A stretch of 64,000 bases of DNA, from the NCBI RefSeq assembly GCF_014145335.1, contig NZ_JACIVI010000001.1:496001-560000 (forward strand). The letters are read 5' to 3'. The notes beneath the pieces are model-generated. The model saw nothing but the letters and a program-made list of their open reading frames with translations. It had not been told where the DNA came from and did not search any database. Shown in pieces: positions 9,201 to 16,259 of the stretch (positions within the stretch are counted from its first letter, which is position 1; every line of letters begins with the position of its first letter). The position numbers and the translations under genes are program-made. This DNA is from Aquariibacter albus (lineage in GTDB: Bacteria; Pseudomonadota; Gammaproteobacteria; Burkholderiales; Burkholderiaceae_C).

Positions 9201-10466
9201 TGCGAGCTCACGCCCTTCGGCGAAGGCCCGCTGCTCGACGCCCTGCTGGCCGCCGTGCGCGAGCGCAGCCAGCTGGCCGTGCAGAAGGCCGACTTCAAGC
9301 TCGACCAGCTCCCGCCGCATCTGTTCATGAACCTGCGCGTGGTGGACGAGCACGGCCGCCAGCTCGGCATGGGCCGTCACCTGGCGGCGCTGAAGGCCGA
9401 GTTCGGCGGCCAGGCCCGCCACGCCTTCCAGGCCCTGGCGGCGCTGAAGCTGGCCGGCGCGGCGGCGGCGCCGGCGCCCGAGGCCGCGCCTGCCCCGTCC
9501 CCCGCGCCCGCGGGGGACGCAGTCGCTGGCCCCTCGGCCGGCAACGCCCGCCGCGTCGCCGCAGCGGCAGCCCCGCCCGCCGCTGCGGCGCCCCCCATGC
9601 CCGCAGCCGGCGCCCGCCACACCGCCTGGACCTTCGGCACCCTGCCCGAGCTGATGGAGCTGCGCGAGGCCGGCCGTGGCGGCCAGACGCTGATCGGCTT
9701 CCCCGCCGTGCTGGACAAGGCCAGCCATGTCGAAATCGCCGTCTTCGACGAACCCGACACCGCCGCCACCGCCCACCGCAAGGGCCTGCGCCGCCTCTTC
9801 GCCCTGCAGCTCAAGGAGCCGCTGCGCGCGCTGGAGCGCCAGCTCCCCGGCCTGGTCGAAATGGGCGTGGCCTACATGCCCCTGGGCTCAGCCGATGAGC
9901 TCAAAGCCATGCTGCTCGGCCTGGCCATCGAGCGCGCCTTCCTGGCCGATCCCCTGCCCGCCGACGCCGCCAGCTTCGCCGCCCGCCTGGCCGAGGGCCG
10001 GCCGCGCCTGGTGCTGATCGCTCAGGAAGTGGCCCGCCTGGGCCTGACCATCCTGCAGGAACACGCCCTGGCCCTGCGCAAGCTCAAGGACCGCAACCCG
10101 CCCAAGGACGTGGCCGAGGACGCCGCCACCCAGCTCGGCCGCCTCGTCGGCAAGCGCTTCCTCGACGACCACCCCTGGACGGCGCTGCAGCACCTGCCGC
10201 GCTACCTCAAGGGCGTGCAGCTTCGCCTGGACAAATGCCGCGCCGACCCGCCGCGCGACGCCCAGAAGCTTGCCGAACTGCGCCCCCTGGAACAGCGCCT
10301 GTGGCGCCGCCTGGCCGAACGCAAGGGCGCCGCGGATGCCCGCCTGCAGGAATACCGCTGGCTGCTGGAGGAACTGCGCATCAGCCTCTTCGCCCAGGAG
10401 CTGCGCACCCCGCAGCCGGTCAGCGTCAAGCGCTTGGAAAAGGCCTGGGGGCAGTTGGAGGGCTGA
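6273..10466 (+). CDS. hrpA: ATP-dependent RNA helicase HrpA (DEAH box)
   Basis: 1397 aa, slightly longer than E. coli HrpA (about 1300). HrpA is a DExH helicase that acts on mRNA and on stalled or collided ribosomes. After a Pro/Ala-rich leader (1-50) come Walker A GETGSGKTTQ (K81), DEAH (180-183), the SAT motif (VTSATIDADRF) and motif VI (QRAGRCGR). The long C-terminal part has the DUF3418-type region. An Ala/Pro-rich linker interrupts it around residues 1060-1115, which probably explains the extra length. GTG 6273 was chosen because an ATG at 6129 would read through argA DNA as unrelated Arg/Gly-rich sequence. Confidence 0.94.
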   Translation: MKTLPPDAPAPEAAPAAPRAERPGRPPRPRADEARARPAPTPLPPLTFPESLPVSGRRDEIADAIREHQVVIVCGETGSGKTTQLPKIALALGRGAANARPGERPRLIGHTQPRRIAASSVAKRIAEELGTPLGEVVGYKVRFQDRLQPGASVKLMTDGILLAETQTDPLLSAYDTLIIDEAHERSLNIDFLLGYLRQILPKRPDLKLIVTSATIDADRFARHFAGPKGAAPVLMVSGRLYPVEQRWRPIFDDKAPAAGQPGEGGRKPEAKPEAAERREPKDRELHEAIADAVDELWRGGPSAGGDILVFLPGEREIREAAEHLRKHLSHQPAHRDADILPLFARLSAEEQDRVFHSGGRKRIVLATNVAETSLTVPGIRYVIDTGLARVKRYSYRNKVEQLLLEPISQAAANQRAGRCGRVANGICIRLYDEADFTGRPRFTDPEILRSSLAGVILRMKSLKLGDVEAFPFLEAPPKKAIVDGYALLAELGAVDEANQLTAIGRELARLPLDPRVGRMILAARERQSLAEVLVIAAALSVQDVRDRPIEQQQAADEKHKKFDDERSEFVGLLKLWQFIEEGRGHAQAQPPAAAEPAPGARRVPALPAATAPSHKLSHRQQENRLREHFISPRRVREWRDIHSQLLTVVTEQGWRLNPTPASYEQIHLALLTGLLGNVGCKSEDEDWFLGARGIKFWRHPGAHLSKKPGRWIVAAELVETTRLFARGLAAIDPAWLPQMAGHLLKTQLLEPHWEKKAAEVVALERATLYGLVVYNNKRVNYARLDLPAARQIFLREALVQGEVPADWERRLPFLAHNRKLIEQVEQLEHKARRQDVLVDEALIEAFYEQHLPAEVASGASFERWYREAVRANPKLLMLSREELMRHEAAGITTAAFPKTLRLGGIDCKVDYLHQPGDPKDGVTVSLPLVALNQASEARCDWLVPGMLEAKVLALLKSLPQRPRSRLVPLPAFAAEFCELTPFGEGPLLDALLAAVRERSQLAVQKADFKLDQLPPHLFMNLRVVDEHGRQLGMGRHLAALKAEFGGQARHAFQALAALKLAGAAAAPAPEAAPAPSPAPAGDAVAGPSAGNARRVAAAAAPPAAAAPPMPAAGARHTAWTFGTLPELMELREAGRGGQTLIGFPAVLDKASHVEIAVFDEPDTAATAHRKGLRRLFALQLKEPLRALERQLPGLVEMGVAYMPLGSADELKAMLLGLAIERAFLADPLPADAASFAARLAEGRPRLVLIAQEVARLGLTILQEHALALRKLKDRNPPKDVAEDAATQLGRLVGKRFLDDHPWTALQHLPRYLKGVQLRLDKCRADPPRDAQKLAELRPLEQRLWRRLAERKGAADARLQEYRWLLEELRISLFAQELRTPQPVSVKRLEKAWGQLEG

Positions 10467-10496
10467 GGGCGCTGGCGCGTACCCCACAATGCCCCC

Positions 10497-11063
10497 ATGT
10501 TCTTCAACCTGCCCACCGCCCTGACCTGGGCGCGCATCGTCGCCATCCCGCTGATCGTGGGCCTGTTCTACCTGCCGATCGAGGCGGGCACGCAGAACGT
10601 CTGGGCGACCGGGCTGTTCATCGTGGTGGCGCTGACGGACTGGGCCGATGGCTGGCTGGCGCGGCGGATGAACCTGACCTCGTCCTTCGGCGCCTTCCTG
10701 GACCCGGTGGCGGACAAGTTCCTGGTCTGCGCGGCGCTGCTGGTGCTGGTGCACCTGGGCCGGCTGCATGCGCTGGTGGCGCTGGTGATCATCGGGCGGG
10801 AGATCGCGATCTCGGCACTGCGCGAGTGGATGGCGCAGATCGGCGCCTCGGGCAGCGTGGCCGTGCACATGGTCGGCAAGCTGAAGACGACGGTGCAGAT
10901 GGTGGCCATCCCCTTCCTGCTCTATGACGGCCGGCTGTTCGGCGCGATCGACACGCGCTTCTGGGGCACGCTGCTGATCCTGGTGGCGGCGGCGCTGACG
11001 ATCTGGTCGATGGTCTATTACCTGCAGAAGGCGCTGCCGGAGATCCGCGCCAAGGCGCGCTGA
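10497..11063 (+). CDS. pgsA: CDP-diacylglycerol--glycerol-3-phosphate 3-phosphatidyltransferase
   Basis: 188 aa. PgsA makes phosphatidylglycerol phosphate from CDP-diacylglycerol and glycerol-3-phosphate in the inner membrane, committing to phosphatidylglycerol and cardiolipin. The CDP-alcohol phosphotransferase motif is complete: D48, D51-G52, A55-R56, G65, D69 and D73 (in DWADGWLARR and GAFLDPVADK). Several hydrophobic segments (about 14-26, 36-46, 76-98, 150-170) fit a multi-pass protein. It begins 30 bases after hrpA. A CACAAT element 10 bases before the ATG may be a -10 box. In other betaproteobacteria pgsA often follows uvrC; that neighbour is absent here. Confidence 0.95.
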   Translation: MFFNLPTALTWARIVAIPLIVGLFYLPIEAGTQNVWATGLFIVVALTDWADGWLARRMNLTSSFGAFLDPVADKFLVCAALLVLVHLGRLHALVALVIIGREIAISALREWMAQIGASGSVAVHMVGKLKTTVQMVAIPFLLYDGRLFGAIDTRFWGTLLILVAAALTIWSMVYYLQKALPEIRAKAR

Positions 11064-11069
11064 GGCCGG

Positions 11070-11960
11070 ATGCGCCTCGTGTCCCCGGGCGCCGTCTGGC
11101 GCGTCGTGCCGGCGGTCTTCGTGCTGATCTGGAGCACGGGTTTCATCGTCGCGCGCTACGGCATGCCGCATGCCCCGCCCATGGGCTTCCTGAGCTGGCG
11201 CTATGCCCTGTCGATCGCCTGCTTCGGCGTCTGGATCGGGCTGAGCGGTGCGCGCTGGCCGCAGGGCCGGGCGGCCTGGGGCCATCTGGCCGTGACCGGC
11301 CTGCTGATGCAGGCCGGCTACCTGGGCGGGGTGTGGGCGGCCGTGCGCTTGGGGCTGGGCGCGGGCGCGGTGGCGCTGATCGTCGGCCTGCAGCCGGTGC
11401 TGACGGCGCTGTGGCTGGCGGCCCGCGCTGCGCCGGGCGATGGCGGCCGGGTTGCGCCGCTGCAGTGGGCCGGCCTGGCCCTGGGCCTGGCCGGCCTGGC
11501 CCTGGTGGTGGGCCGCAAGCTGGGGCAGGGCGAGGTGAACGGGCCCAATCTGCTGCTGGCCCTGCTGGCCCTGGCATCGATCACCGTGGGCACGCTCTAC
11601 CAGAAGCGCTTCGTGGCGCCCTGCGACGCGCGCACCGCCGGCTGCGTGCAGATGCTGGCCGCGCTGGCCGCCACGCTGCCGCTGGCCGCCCTGGAGACGG
11701 CGCCCATCGACTGGCATGCCGAGATGGTCGGCGCCCTGGCCTGGTCCGTCCTCGGGCTGACGCTGGGCGCCAGCAGCCTGCTCTACCTGATGATCCAGCG
11801 CGGCGCGGCCGCCGCCGTGACGAGCTGGCTCTACCTCGTGCCGCCGACCACCGCCCTGATGGCTGCCGTGCTCTTCGGCGAGCCACTGGGTCTGGACGTG
11901 CTGCTCGGCACCGCGCTGACGGCAGCCGGCGTGGCCCTGGTGCAGCGCGCCGCGCGCTGA
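11070..11960 (+). CDS. EamA/DMT-family transporter (putative metabolite exporter)
   Basis: 296 aa with about ten hydrophobic segments in two homologous halves, as in EamA (drug/metabolite transporter) proteins. The N-terminal VLIWSTGFIVARYGMPHAPP is a common DMT opening, and the second half ends with AAVLFGEPLGLDVLLGTALTAAGVAL, matching the family's F-x-E-x-x motif. It starts 6 bases after pgsA, so it may be co-transcribed. The substrate cannot be inferred. It is convergent with a second EamA gene 23 bases away; the two differ clearly in sequence, so this is not a recent tandem duplication. Confidence 0.88.
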   Translation: MRLVSPGAVWRVVPAVFVLIWSTGFIVARYGMPHAPPMGFLSWRYALSIACFGVWIGLSGARWPQGRAAWGHLAVTGLLMQAGYLGGVWAAVRLGLGAGAVALIVGLQPVLTALWLAARAAPGDGGRVAPLQWAGLALGLAGLALVVGRKLGQGEVNGPNLLLALLALASITVGTLYQKRFVAPCDARTAGCVQMLAALAATLPLAALETAPIDWHAEMVGALAWSVLGLTLGASSLLYLMIQRGAAAAVTSWLYLVPPTTALMAAVLFGEPLGLDVLLGTALTAAGVALVQRAAR

Positions 11961-11983
11961 GGCGGCCCCGGGCGGGGGCCAGC

Positions 11984-12895
11984 TCAGGCGCCGCGCCCGC
12001 CCTGCCGGCGTGCCGGCATCACCCCCAGCAACAGGCCGCCCAGGGCCAGGGCATAGGCCAGGGCATGCCCCGGCCCGGCGCGTTCGCCGCCGACCAGCAG
12101 GCCCACGGCCGCCGCGCTCAGCGGCAGCAGCACGGTGAAGAGGCCGGCGGTGCTGGCCGGCAGCACGCTCAGGCCGCGCATCCACAGCCAGACGGCCAGC
12201 ACGCTGGCCATCAGGGCATAGGCCAGCAGCCCGGCCCAGGCGCCGGCCGGCACGGCCGCCGCCGGCCAGGCGGGCAGGGCGGCCAGGCCCAACGGCAGGC
12301 AGAGCACCAGGCACCACAGATTGATGCCGGCGGTGATGAAGCGCGGTGGGTGGCGCCCGCTCAGGTGCTTGCCCAGCACGGCTTGCAGGGCCTCGCAGGC
12401 CAGGGCGCCCAGCAGCAGGGGCAGGCCCCAGGGCTCGGTGGCGGCGCCGGGCCCGGCATGCCGCAGCCAGGCCAGCAGCGCGATGCCGGCGCCGCCCAGG
12501 GCCACGGCCCCGCCCACGCGCGGCCCCGGCTTCTCGCCGAGCAGGGCCCAGGCCAGCAGGGCCACCGCGGCCGGCAGCGCGGCCATCACCGAGCCGGCCA
12601 GCAGCGCGCCGCCGCGGGCCACGCCCTCCAGCATCAGCACGGTGAACAGCACATTGCCGAACAGGGCCTGCACGAAGAGCAGGCCGTGTTCCCAGGGGCG
12701 GAGCGGCGGCGCCCCGGCCGGCCGGCGCAGCCAGGGCAGCATCAACAGGCCGGCCAGCAGGAAGCGCAGGCTGGCCAGCACGGCCAGCGGGAACCAGGCC
12801 AGCAGCAGCGGCGCGGCGCTCACATAGGCGCCGACCAGCAGCATGCTGCCGGCCAGGCTGAAGGCCGCGCCGCGCGGGCTGAGGGGCGGCTTCAT
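11984..12895 (-). CDS. EamA/DMT-family transporter (second copy)
   Basis: 303 aa, about ten transmembrane segments. It starts MKPPLSPRGAAFSLAGSML and has EamA-like features such as WALLGEKPGPRVGGAVALGGAGIAL at the end of the first repeat, and VLLPLSAAAVGLLVGGERAGPGHAL in the second. The start is fixed by an ATGA overlap with the stop of the upstream pseudouridine synthase gene, so it is the last gene of a three-gene minus-strand operon. Substrate unknown. It meets the other EamA gene tail to tail. Confidence 0.88.
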   Translation of the reverse strand: MKPPLSPRGAAFSLAGSMLLVGAYVSAAPLLLAWFPLAVLASLRFLLAGLLMLPWLRRPAGAPPLRPWEHGLLFVQALFGNVLFTVLMLEGVARGGALLAGSVMAALPAAVALLAWALLGEKPGPRVGGAVALGGAGIALLAWLRHAGPGAATEPWGLPLLLGALACEALQAVLGKHLSGRHPPRFITAGINLWCLVLCLPLGLAALPAWPAAAVPAGAWAGLLAYALMASVLAVWLWMRGLSVLPASTAGLFTVLLPLSAAAVGLLVGGERAGPGHALAYALALGGLLLGVMPARRQGGRGA

Positions 12896-13839
12896 CCGGC
12901 CGGCGGCGCGTGCCCCGCCGGGGCGTCCGGCGCTGGGGGCGAGGGGGGCGAGGGGCGGGCGGGCCCGTCCAGGTCGATCGAGCGGTCCCGGCCGTCCGGT
13001 CCCCCCGAGTCGCTGGGATCCTGCCCCTCGTCCAGCCCCGCCGGCAGCTCGGGTGGCGTGGCGCCCCAGGCCGTCTCCGGCCACGGCGTCTGCCAGCCGG
13101 GCCAGGCGGCCAGGGCCTGCCAGTCGGCATTCCAGGGGGCGTCCAGCGGCGAGGCAAGGTGCAGCCAGCCGCCGTCCGGATGCGGCAGGCCCAGGGCCTG
13201 GGCATGCAGCCACAGCCGCGGCCGGCCCAGGGCGGCGGCCCACCAGCGGTTGTGCTCGCCCTTGCCATGGGTGGCGTCGCCGACCAGGGGATGGGCCAGG
13301 TGCTTCAGGTGGCGGCGGATCTGGTGGCGCCGGCCGCTGCGCGGCCAGGCCGCGACCAGGGCATAGCGGCTCTGCGGATGGCGCGGGTCGGCGCCGCCCT
13401 CCACCGCCAGCCGGGCCAGGGGGGCGAAGGCCGTCCAGGCGGGCTGGGCGGGGGCTTCGGGGCCGGCATCCTCGGGCCGCAGCGGGTGGTCGACGGCCAT
13501 GGGCCCGGCGGGCCAGCCGCGCACCAGGCCGAGGTAGTGCTTGCGCACCCGGCCGTCCAGGAAGGGCGCCTGCGCCGCCCGCACCGCGGCCGGCGTGCGG
13601 GCCAGCAGCAGCACGCCGGAGGTGCCGCGGTCCAGGCGGTGCACCGGCAGCAGCCAGGCGCCGAGCTGGGCCTTGAGCCGGTGCTGCACGGTGTCGGTGT
13701 TGGCGGCATCGAGCGGGCTGCGATGCACCAGCAGGCCGGCGGGCTTGTGCACGGCCAGCCAGTCGCCATCGTCGTGCAGCAGGGTCAGCGGGGCGGCTTC
13801 GGCCGCATCGCCGCAGGGGGCGGCGGCCGGTGGCTTCAC
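12892..13839 (-). CDS. truC: RluA-family pseudouridine synthase, TruC-like
   Basis: 315 aa. RluA-family enzymes isomerise uridine to pseudouridine; TruC acts on tRNA position 65. The first strands read LLHDDGDWLAVHKPAGLLVHRSP, followed by the catalytic block PVHRLDRGTSGVLLLA with the essential aspartate. RSGRRHQIRRHLKHLAHPLVGD is the third family motif. The GTG start at 13839 is supported by a GTGA overlap with the upstream YchJ-like stop. The last 60 residues are a Pro/Asp-rich tail not needed for the fold. TruC is preferred to RluA/RluC because no S4 domain precedes the core; the exact target is inferred. Confidence 0.85.
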   Translation of the reverse strand: MKPPAAAPCGDAAEAAPLTLLHDDGDWLAVHKPAGLLVHRSPLDAANTDTVQHRLKAQLGAWLLPVHRLDRGTSGVLLLARTPAAVRAAQAPFLDGRVRKHYLGLVRGWPAGPMAVDHPLRPEDAGPEAPAQPAWTAFAPLARLAVEGGADPRHPQSRYALVAAWPRSGRRHQIRRHLKHLAHPLVGDATHGKGEHNRWWAAALGRPRLWLHAQALGLPHPDGGWLHLASPLDAPWNADWQALAAWPGWQTPWPETAWGATPPELPAGLDEGQDPSDSGGPDGRDRSIDLDGPARPSPPSPPAPDAPAGHAPPAG

Positions 13840-14294
13840 GCCGCGCCGGCGGGCTGGCCGCTCGCCGGGTCCACGCCGTCGAGGTAGAGCCAGCGGCCGT
13901 CCACCCGCAGGAAGCGGCTGCGCTCGTGCAGCCGGTGCGCGCGGCCGCCGAGCTTGCTGCGGGCGATGAACTCGACCTCGGCGGCATCGGGCCCGGTGCG
14001 GCGCGCGGCCTTCACGCTCAGGCCCAGCCAGCGTAGGCCGGGCGGATCGGCTTCCAGCGCGGGCGGCCGGGTGTCGGGATGCCAGGTGGCCAGCAGCTCC
14101 TCGCGGCGGCCGAGCACGAAGGCGCTGTAGCGCGAGCGCATGAGGCTGGCGGCATCGGGCGCCTGGCCGCAGCCGCTGCCGTGGTAGCGGCCGCAGCAGT
14201 CGGCATAGCGGCGGCCCGCGGCGCCGAGGTCGCAGGGGCAGGGCGCGGCGTCGGCCGCGGGGGCCGGGGCGGGGGCAGGGGACGGAACGGCCAT
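13836..14294 (-). CDS. ychJ: YchJ-family SEC-C motif protein (UPF0225)
   Basis: 152 aa. YchJ proteins are small cytoplasmic proteins with a SEC-C zinc-binding motif and an NTF2-like core; their role is not established. After an Ala/Pro-rich start come [20 protein letters not shown] (Cys cluster, residues 19-35) and then [27 protein letters not shown], the family hallmark. [18 protein letters not shown] is in the C-terminal part. The start at 14294 gives a compact protein. Upstream in-frame ATGs lie in the divergent gap shared with yaaA. It is the first gene of the YchJ-TruC-EamA operon. Confidence 0.88.
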   Translation of the reverse strand: MAVPSPAPAPAPAADAAPCPCDLGAAGRRYADCCGRYHGSGCGQAPDAASLMRSRYSAFVLGRREELLATWHPDTRPPALEADPPGLRWLGLSVKAARRTGPDAAEVEFIARSKLGGRAHRLHERSRFLRVDGRWLYLDGVDPASGQPAGAA

Positions 14295-14394
14295 GGGCGC
14301 GAGGATGCCATGCGTCCGCGGGGCCGGGCCGTGGCGCGAGGCCCCGCGCCGGGGCCCGGTGGTAGCCTTTCGTCCGATCGGACCCGGACCTTCC

Positions 14395-15174
14395 ATGCTG
14401 CTGCTGCTTTCCCCCGCCAAATCCCTGGACTACGAGACGCCCGAGCCGCCCGGCCTGGCCCACACCCTGCCGGCCTTTCGGGCCGAGGCGGCCGAGCTGA
14501 TCGAGCTGCTGCGACCGCTGGACGCCGCCCAGGTGGCCGCGCTGATGGACCTGAGCGAGCCGCTGGCCGCGCTGAACGTCGGCCGCTTCGGCGCCTGGTC
14601 GAGCCGCTTCACCGCCGCCAACAGCAAGGCCGCCGTGCTGGCCTTCAACGGCGATGTCTACGAGGGCCTGCAGGCGACGAGCCTCGGGGCCGACGACCTG
14701 GCCTGGGCGCAGCAGCATCTCGCCATCCTGTCAGGCCTCTACGGCCTGCTGCGGCCGCTGGACCGGCTGCAGCCCTACCGCCTGGAGATGGGCACCCGCC
14801 TGGCCAATCCGCGTGGCAAGGACCTCTACGCCTGGTGGGGGCCGCGCCTGGCCGAGGCCCTGGACCGCCAGCTGGCGAAGGACCCGCAGCCCCTGATCGT
14901 CAACCTGGCCTCGGAGGAGTACTTCAAGGCCGTGCCGCGCAAGGCCCTGAAGGCCCGCGTCGTGCACTGCGTGTTCGAGGAATGGAAGCCGGCCGGCTGG
15001 AAGATCGTCAGCTTCTATGCCAAGCGCGCACGCGGCCTGATGGCCCGCCACGCGATCCGCCAGCGCGCGCAGGACCTGGACGCGCTGCGTGCCTTCGCCG
15101 ACGAGGGCTATGCCTTCGACCCGGCCGCCAGCGACGAGGAGCGCCTCGTCTTCCGCCGCCGCAGCGCGGCCTGA
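14395..15174 (+). CDS. yaaA: Peroxide stress protein YaaA (UPF0246)
   Basis: 259 aa, family length. In E. coli YaaA is OxyR-induced and limits damage by lowering free iron during peroxide stress; it has also been reported to bind DNA. The protein begins [16 protein letters not shown], the family signature, with [19 protein letters not shown] in the middle and [14 protein letters not shown] later. The ATG at 14395 gives this exact N-terminus; the frame is open further up but encodes Arg/Pro-rich non-family sequence. It is divergent from ychJ, with 100 bases between the starts. No clear OxyR site was found there. Confidence 0.95.
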   Translation: MLLLLSPAKSLDYETPEPPGLAHTLPAFRAEAAELIELLRPLDAAQVAALMDLSEPLAALNVGRFGAWSSRFTAANSKAAVLAFNGDVYEGLQATSLGADDLAWAQQHLAILSGLYGLLRPLDRLQPYRLEMGTRLANPRGKDLYAWWGPRLAEALDRQLAKDPQPLIVNLASEEYFKAVPRKALKARVVHCVFEEWKPAGWKIVSFYAKRARGLMARHAIRQRAQDLDALRAFADEGYAFDPAASDEERLVFRRRSAA

Positions 15175-15206
15175 AGCCTGCGCGTCCGCCCCGCGCCGGA
15201 TCCACG

Positions 15207-16115
15207 ATGAAGCAGCCCCTGACCCCTGCCATCCGCCGCTGGATCGCCGAGCAGGCCGCCGCCGGCCACAGCATCGCCACCCTGCAGGCGGCGATGGAGA
15301 AGACCGGCTGGCAGCCCGAGACCGCGCGCGAGGCGCTCAAGGCCGTGCTGGGCGCGGCAGTGGTCGCCGGCCTGAAGCAGCTGGCCGAGGCGCCGGTGCC
15401 GGCACCTGCCCCGGCGGATCCGGCCGGTCGGGCCGGCCCGGGCTTCAGCGGCACGCCCGGCGCGCTGCCCGAGCCGGCGCTGGAGGACGAACCGCCCAGC
15501 CTCTGGGCCGGCGACCGCGAGGTCGGCGTGGTGGTGGCCATGCGCCAGCCGCGCATCGTCGTCTTCGAGAACTTGCTCGATGCGGCCGAGTGCGAGGAGA
15601 TCATCGCCCGGGCACGCGACCGCCTGGCGCGCTCGCACACCGTCGACGTGGCCACCGGCGACAGCGAGGTCAATGCCGCGCGCACCAGCGAAGGCATGTT
15701 CTTCGGCCGCGGCGAGCACCCGGTCTGCGCCCGCATCGAGGCGCGCCTGGCCGCGCTGCTGCGCTGGCCGGTCGAGCGTGGCGAGGGCCTGCAGGTGCTG
15801 CGCTACGCCCCGGGCGCGCAGTACAAGCCGCACTACGACTATTTCGACCCGGCCCAGCCCGGCACGCCCAGCATCCTCAAGCGCGGCGGCCAGCGCCTGG
15901 CCACGGTGGTGATGTACCTGAACACGCCGACCCGCGGCGGCGCGACCACCTTCCCCGACGTGAAGCTCCAGGTCGCGCCGCGCCGCGGCCATGCCGTCTT
16001 CTTCAGCTACGACCGACCGCATCCCGCCACCCAGACCCTGCACGGCGGCGCGCCGGTGCTCGAAGGCGAGAAATGGGTGGCGACCAAGTGGCTGCGGGCA
16101 GGCCGTTTCGACTGA
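15207..16115 (+). CDS. 2OG-Fe(II) oxygenase, prolyl 4-hydroxylase-like
   Basis: 302 aa. The C-terminal 190 residues are a prolyl 4-hydroxylase-type domain: iron ligands H209 and D211 (in KPHYDYFDP) and H279 (in TLHGGAPV), with the 2-oxoglutarate-binding lysine probably K289 (GEKWVATKWL). It should hydroxylate a protein or peptide substrate, which is unknown. The N-terminal 50 residues (MKQPLTPAIRRWIAEQAAAG onward) look like a small helical domain, joined by an Ala/Pro linker. The start at 15207 lies 32 bases after yaaA, so the two may share a transcript. All catalytic residues are present. Confidence 0.88.
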   Translation: MKQPLTPAIRRWIAEQAAAGHSIATLQAAMEKTGWQPETAREALKAVLGAAVVAGLKQLAEAPVPAPAPADPAGRAGPGFSGTPGALPEPALEDEPPSLWAGDREVGVVVAMRQPRIVVFENLLDAAECEEIIARARDRLARSHTVDVATGDSEVNAARTSEGMFFGRGEHPVCARIEARLAALLRWPVERGEGLQVLRYAPGAQYKPHYDYFDPAQPGTPSILKRGGQRLATVVMYLNTPTRGGATTFPDVKLQVAPRRGHAVFFSYDRPHPATQTLHGGAPVLEGEKWVATKWLRAGRFD

Positions 16116-16259
16116 GGCGCCCGGGCCCGGACGCCCCGTGAGCCGCCGGCCCCGGCCGGGCGCGGTCCTTGCGGGGTGGGGCGGGCTCAGCCCCTGTCAC
16201 GCCCGGGCCTTGCCGCGCGGGCAAGCGGCCGACCCGGGCCCCGATCCCCTGCCCGCACC

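Noticed and set aside
6072-9776. Very long open frame on the minus strand over hrpA (over 1200 codons)
   Set aside because: It is antisense to a clear HrpA and shows repetitive Gly/Ala/Arg/Gln composition; long spurious frames are expected in such GC-rich coding DNA.
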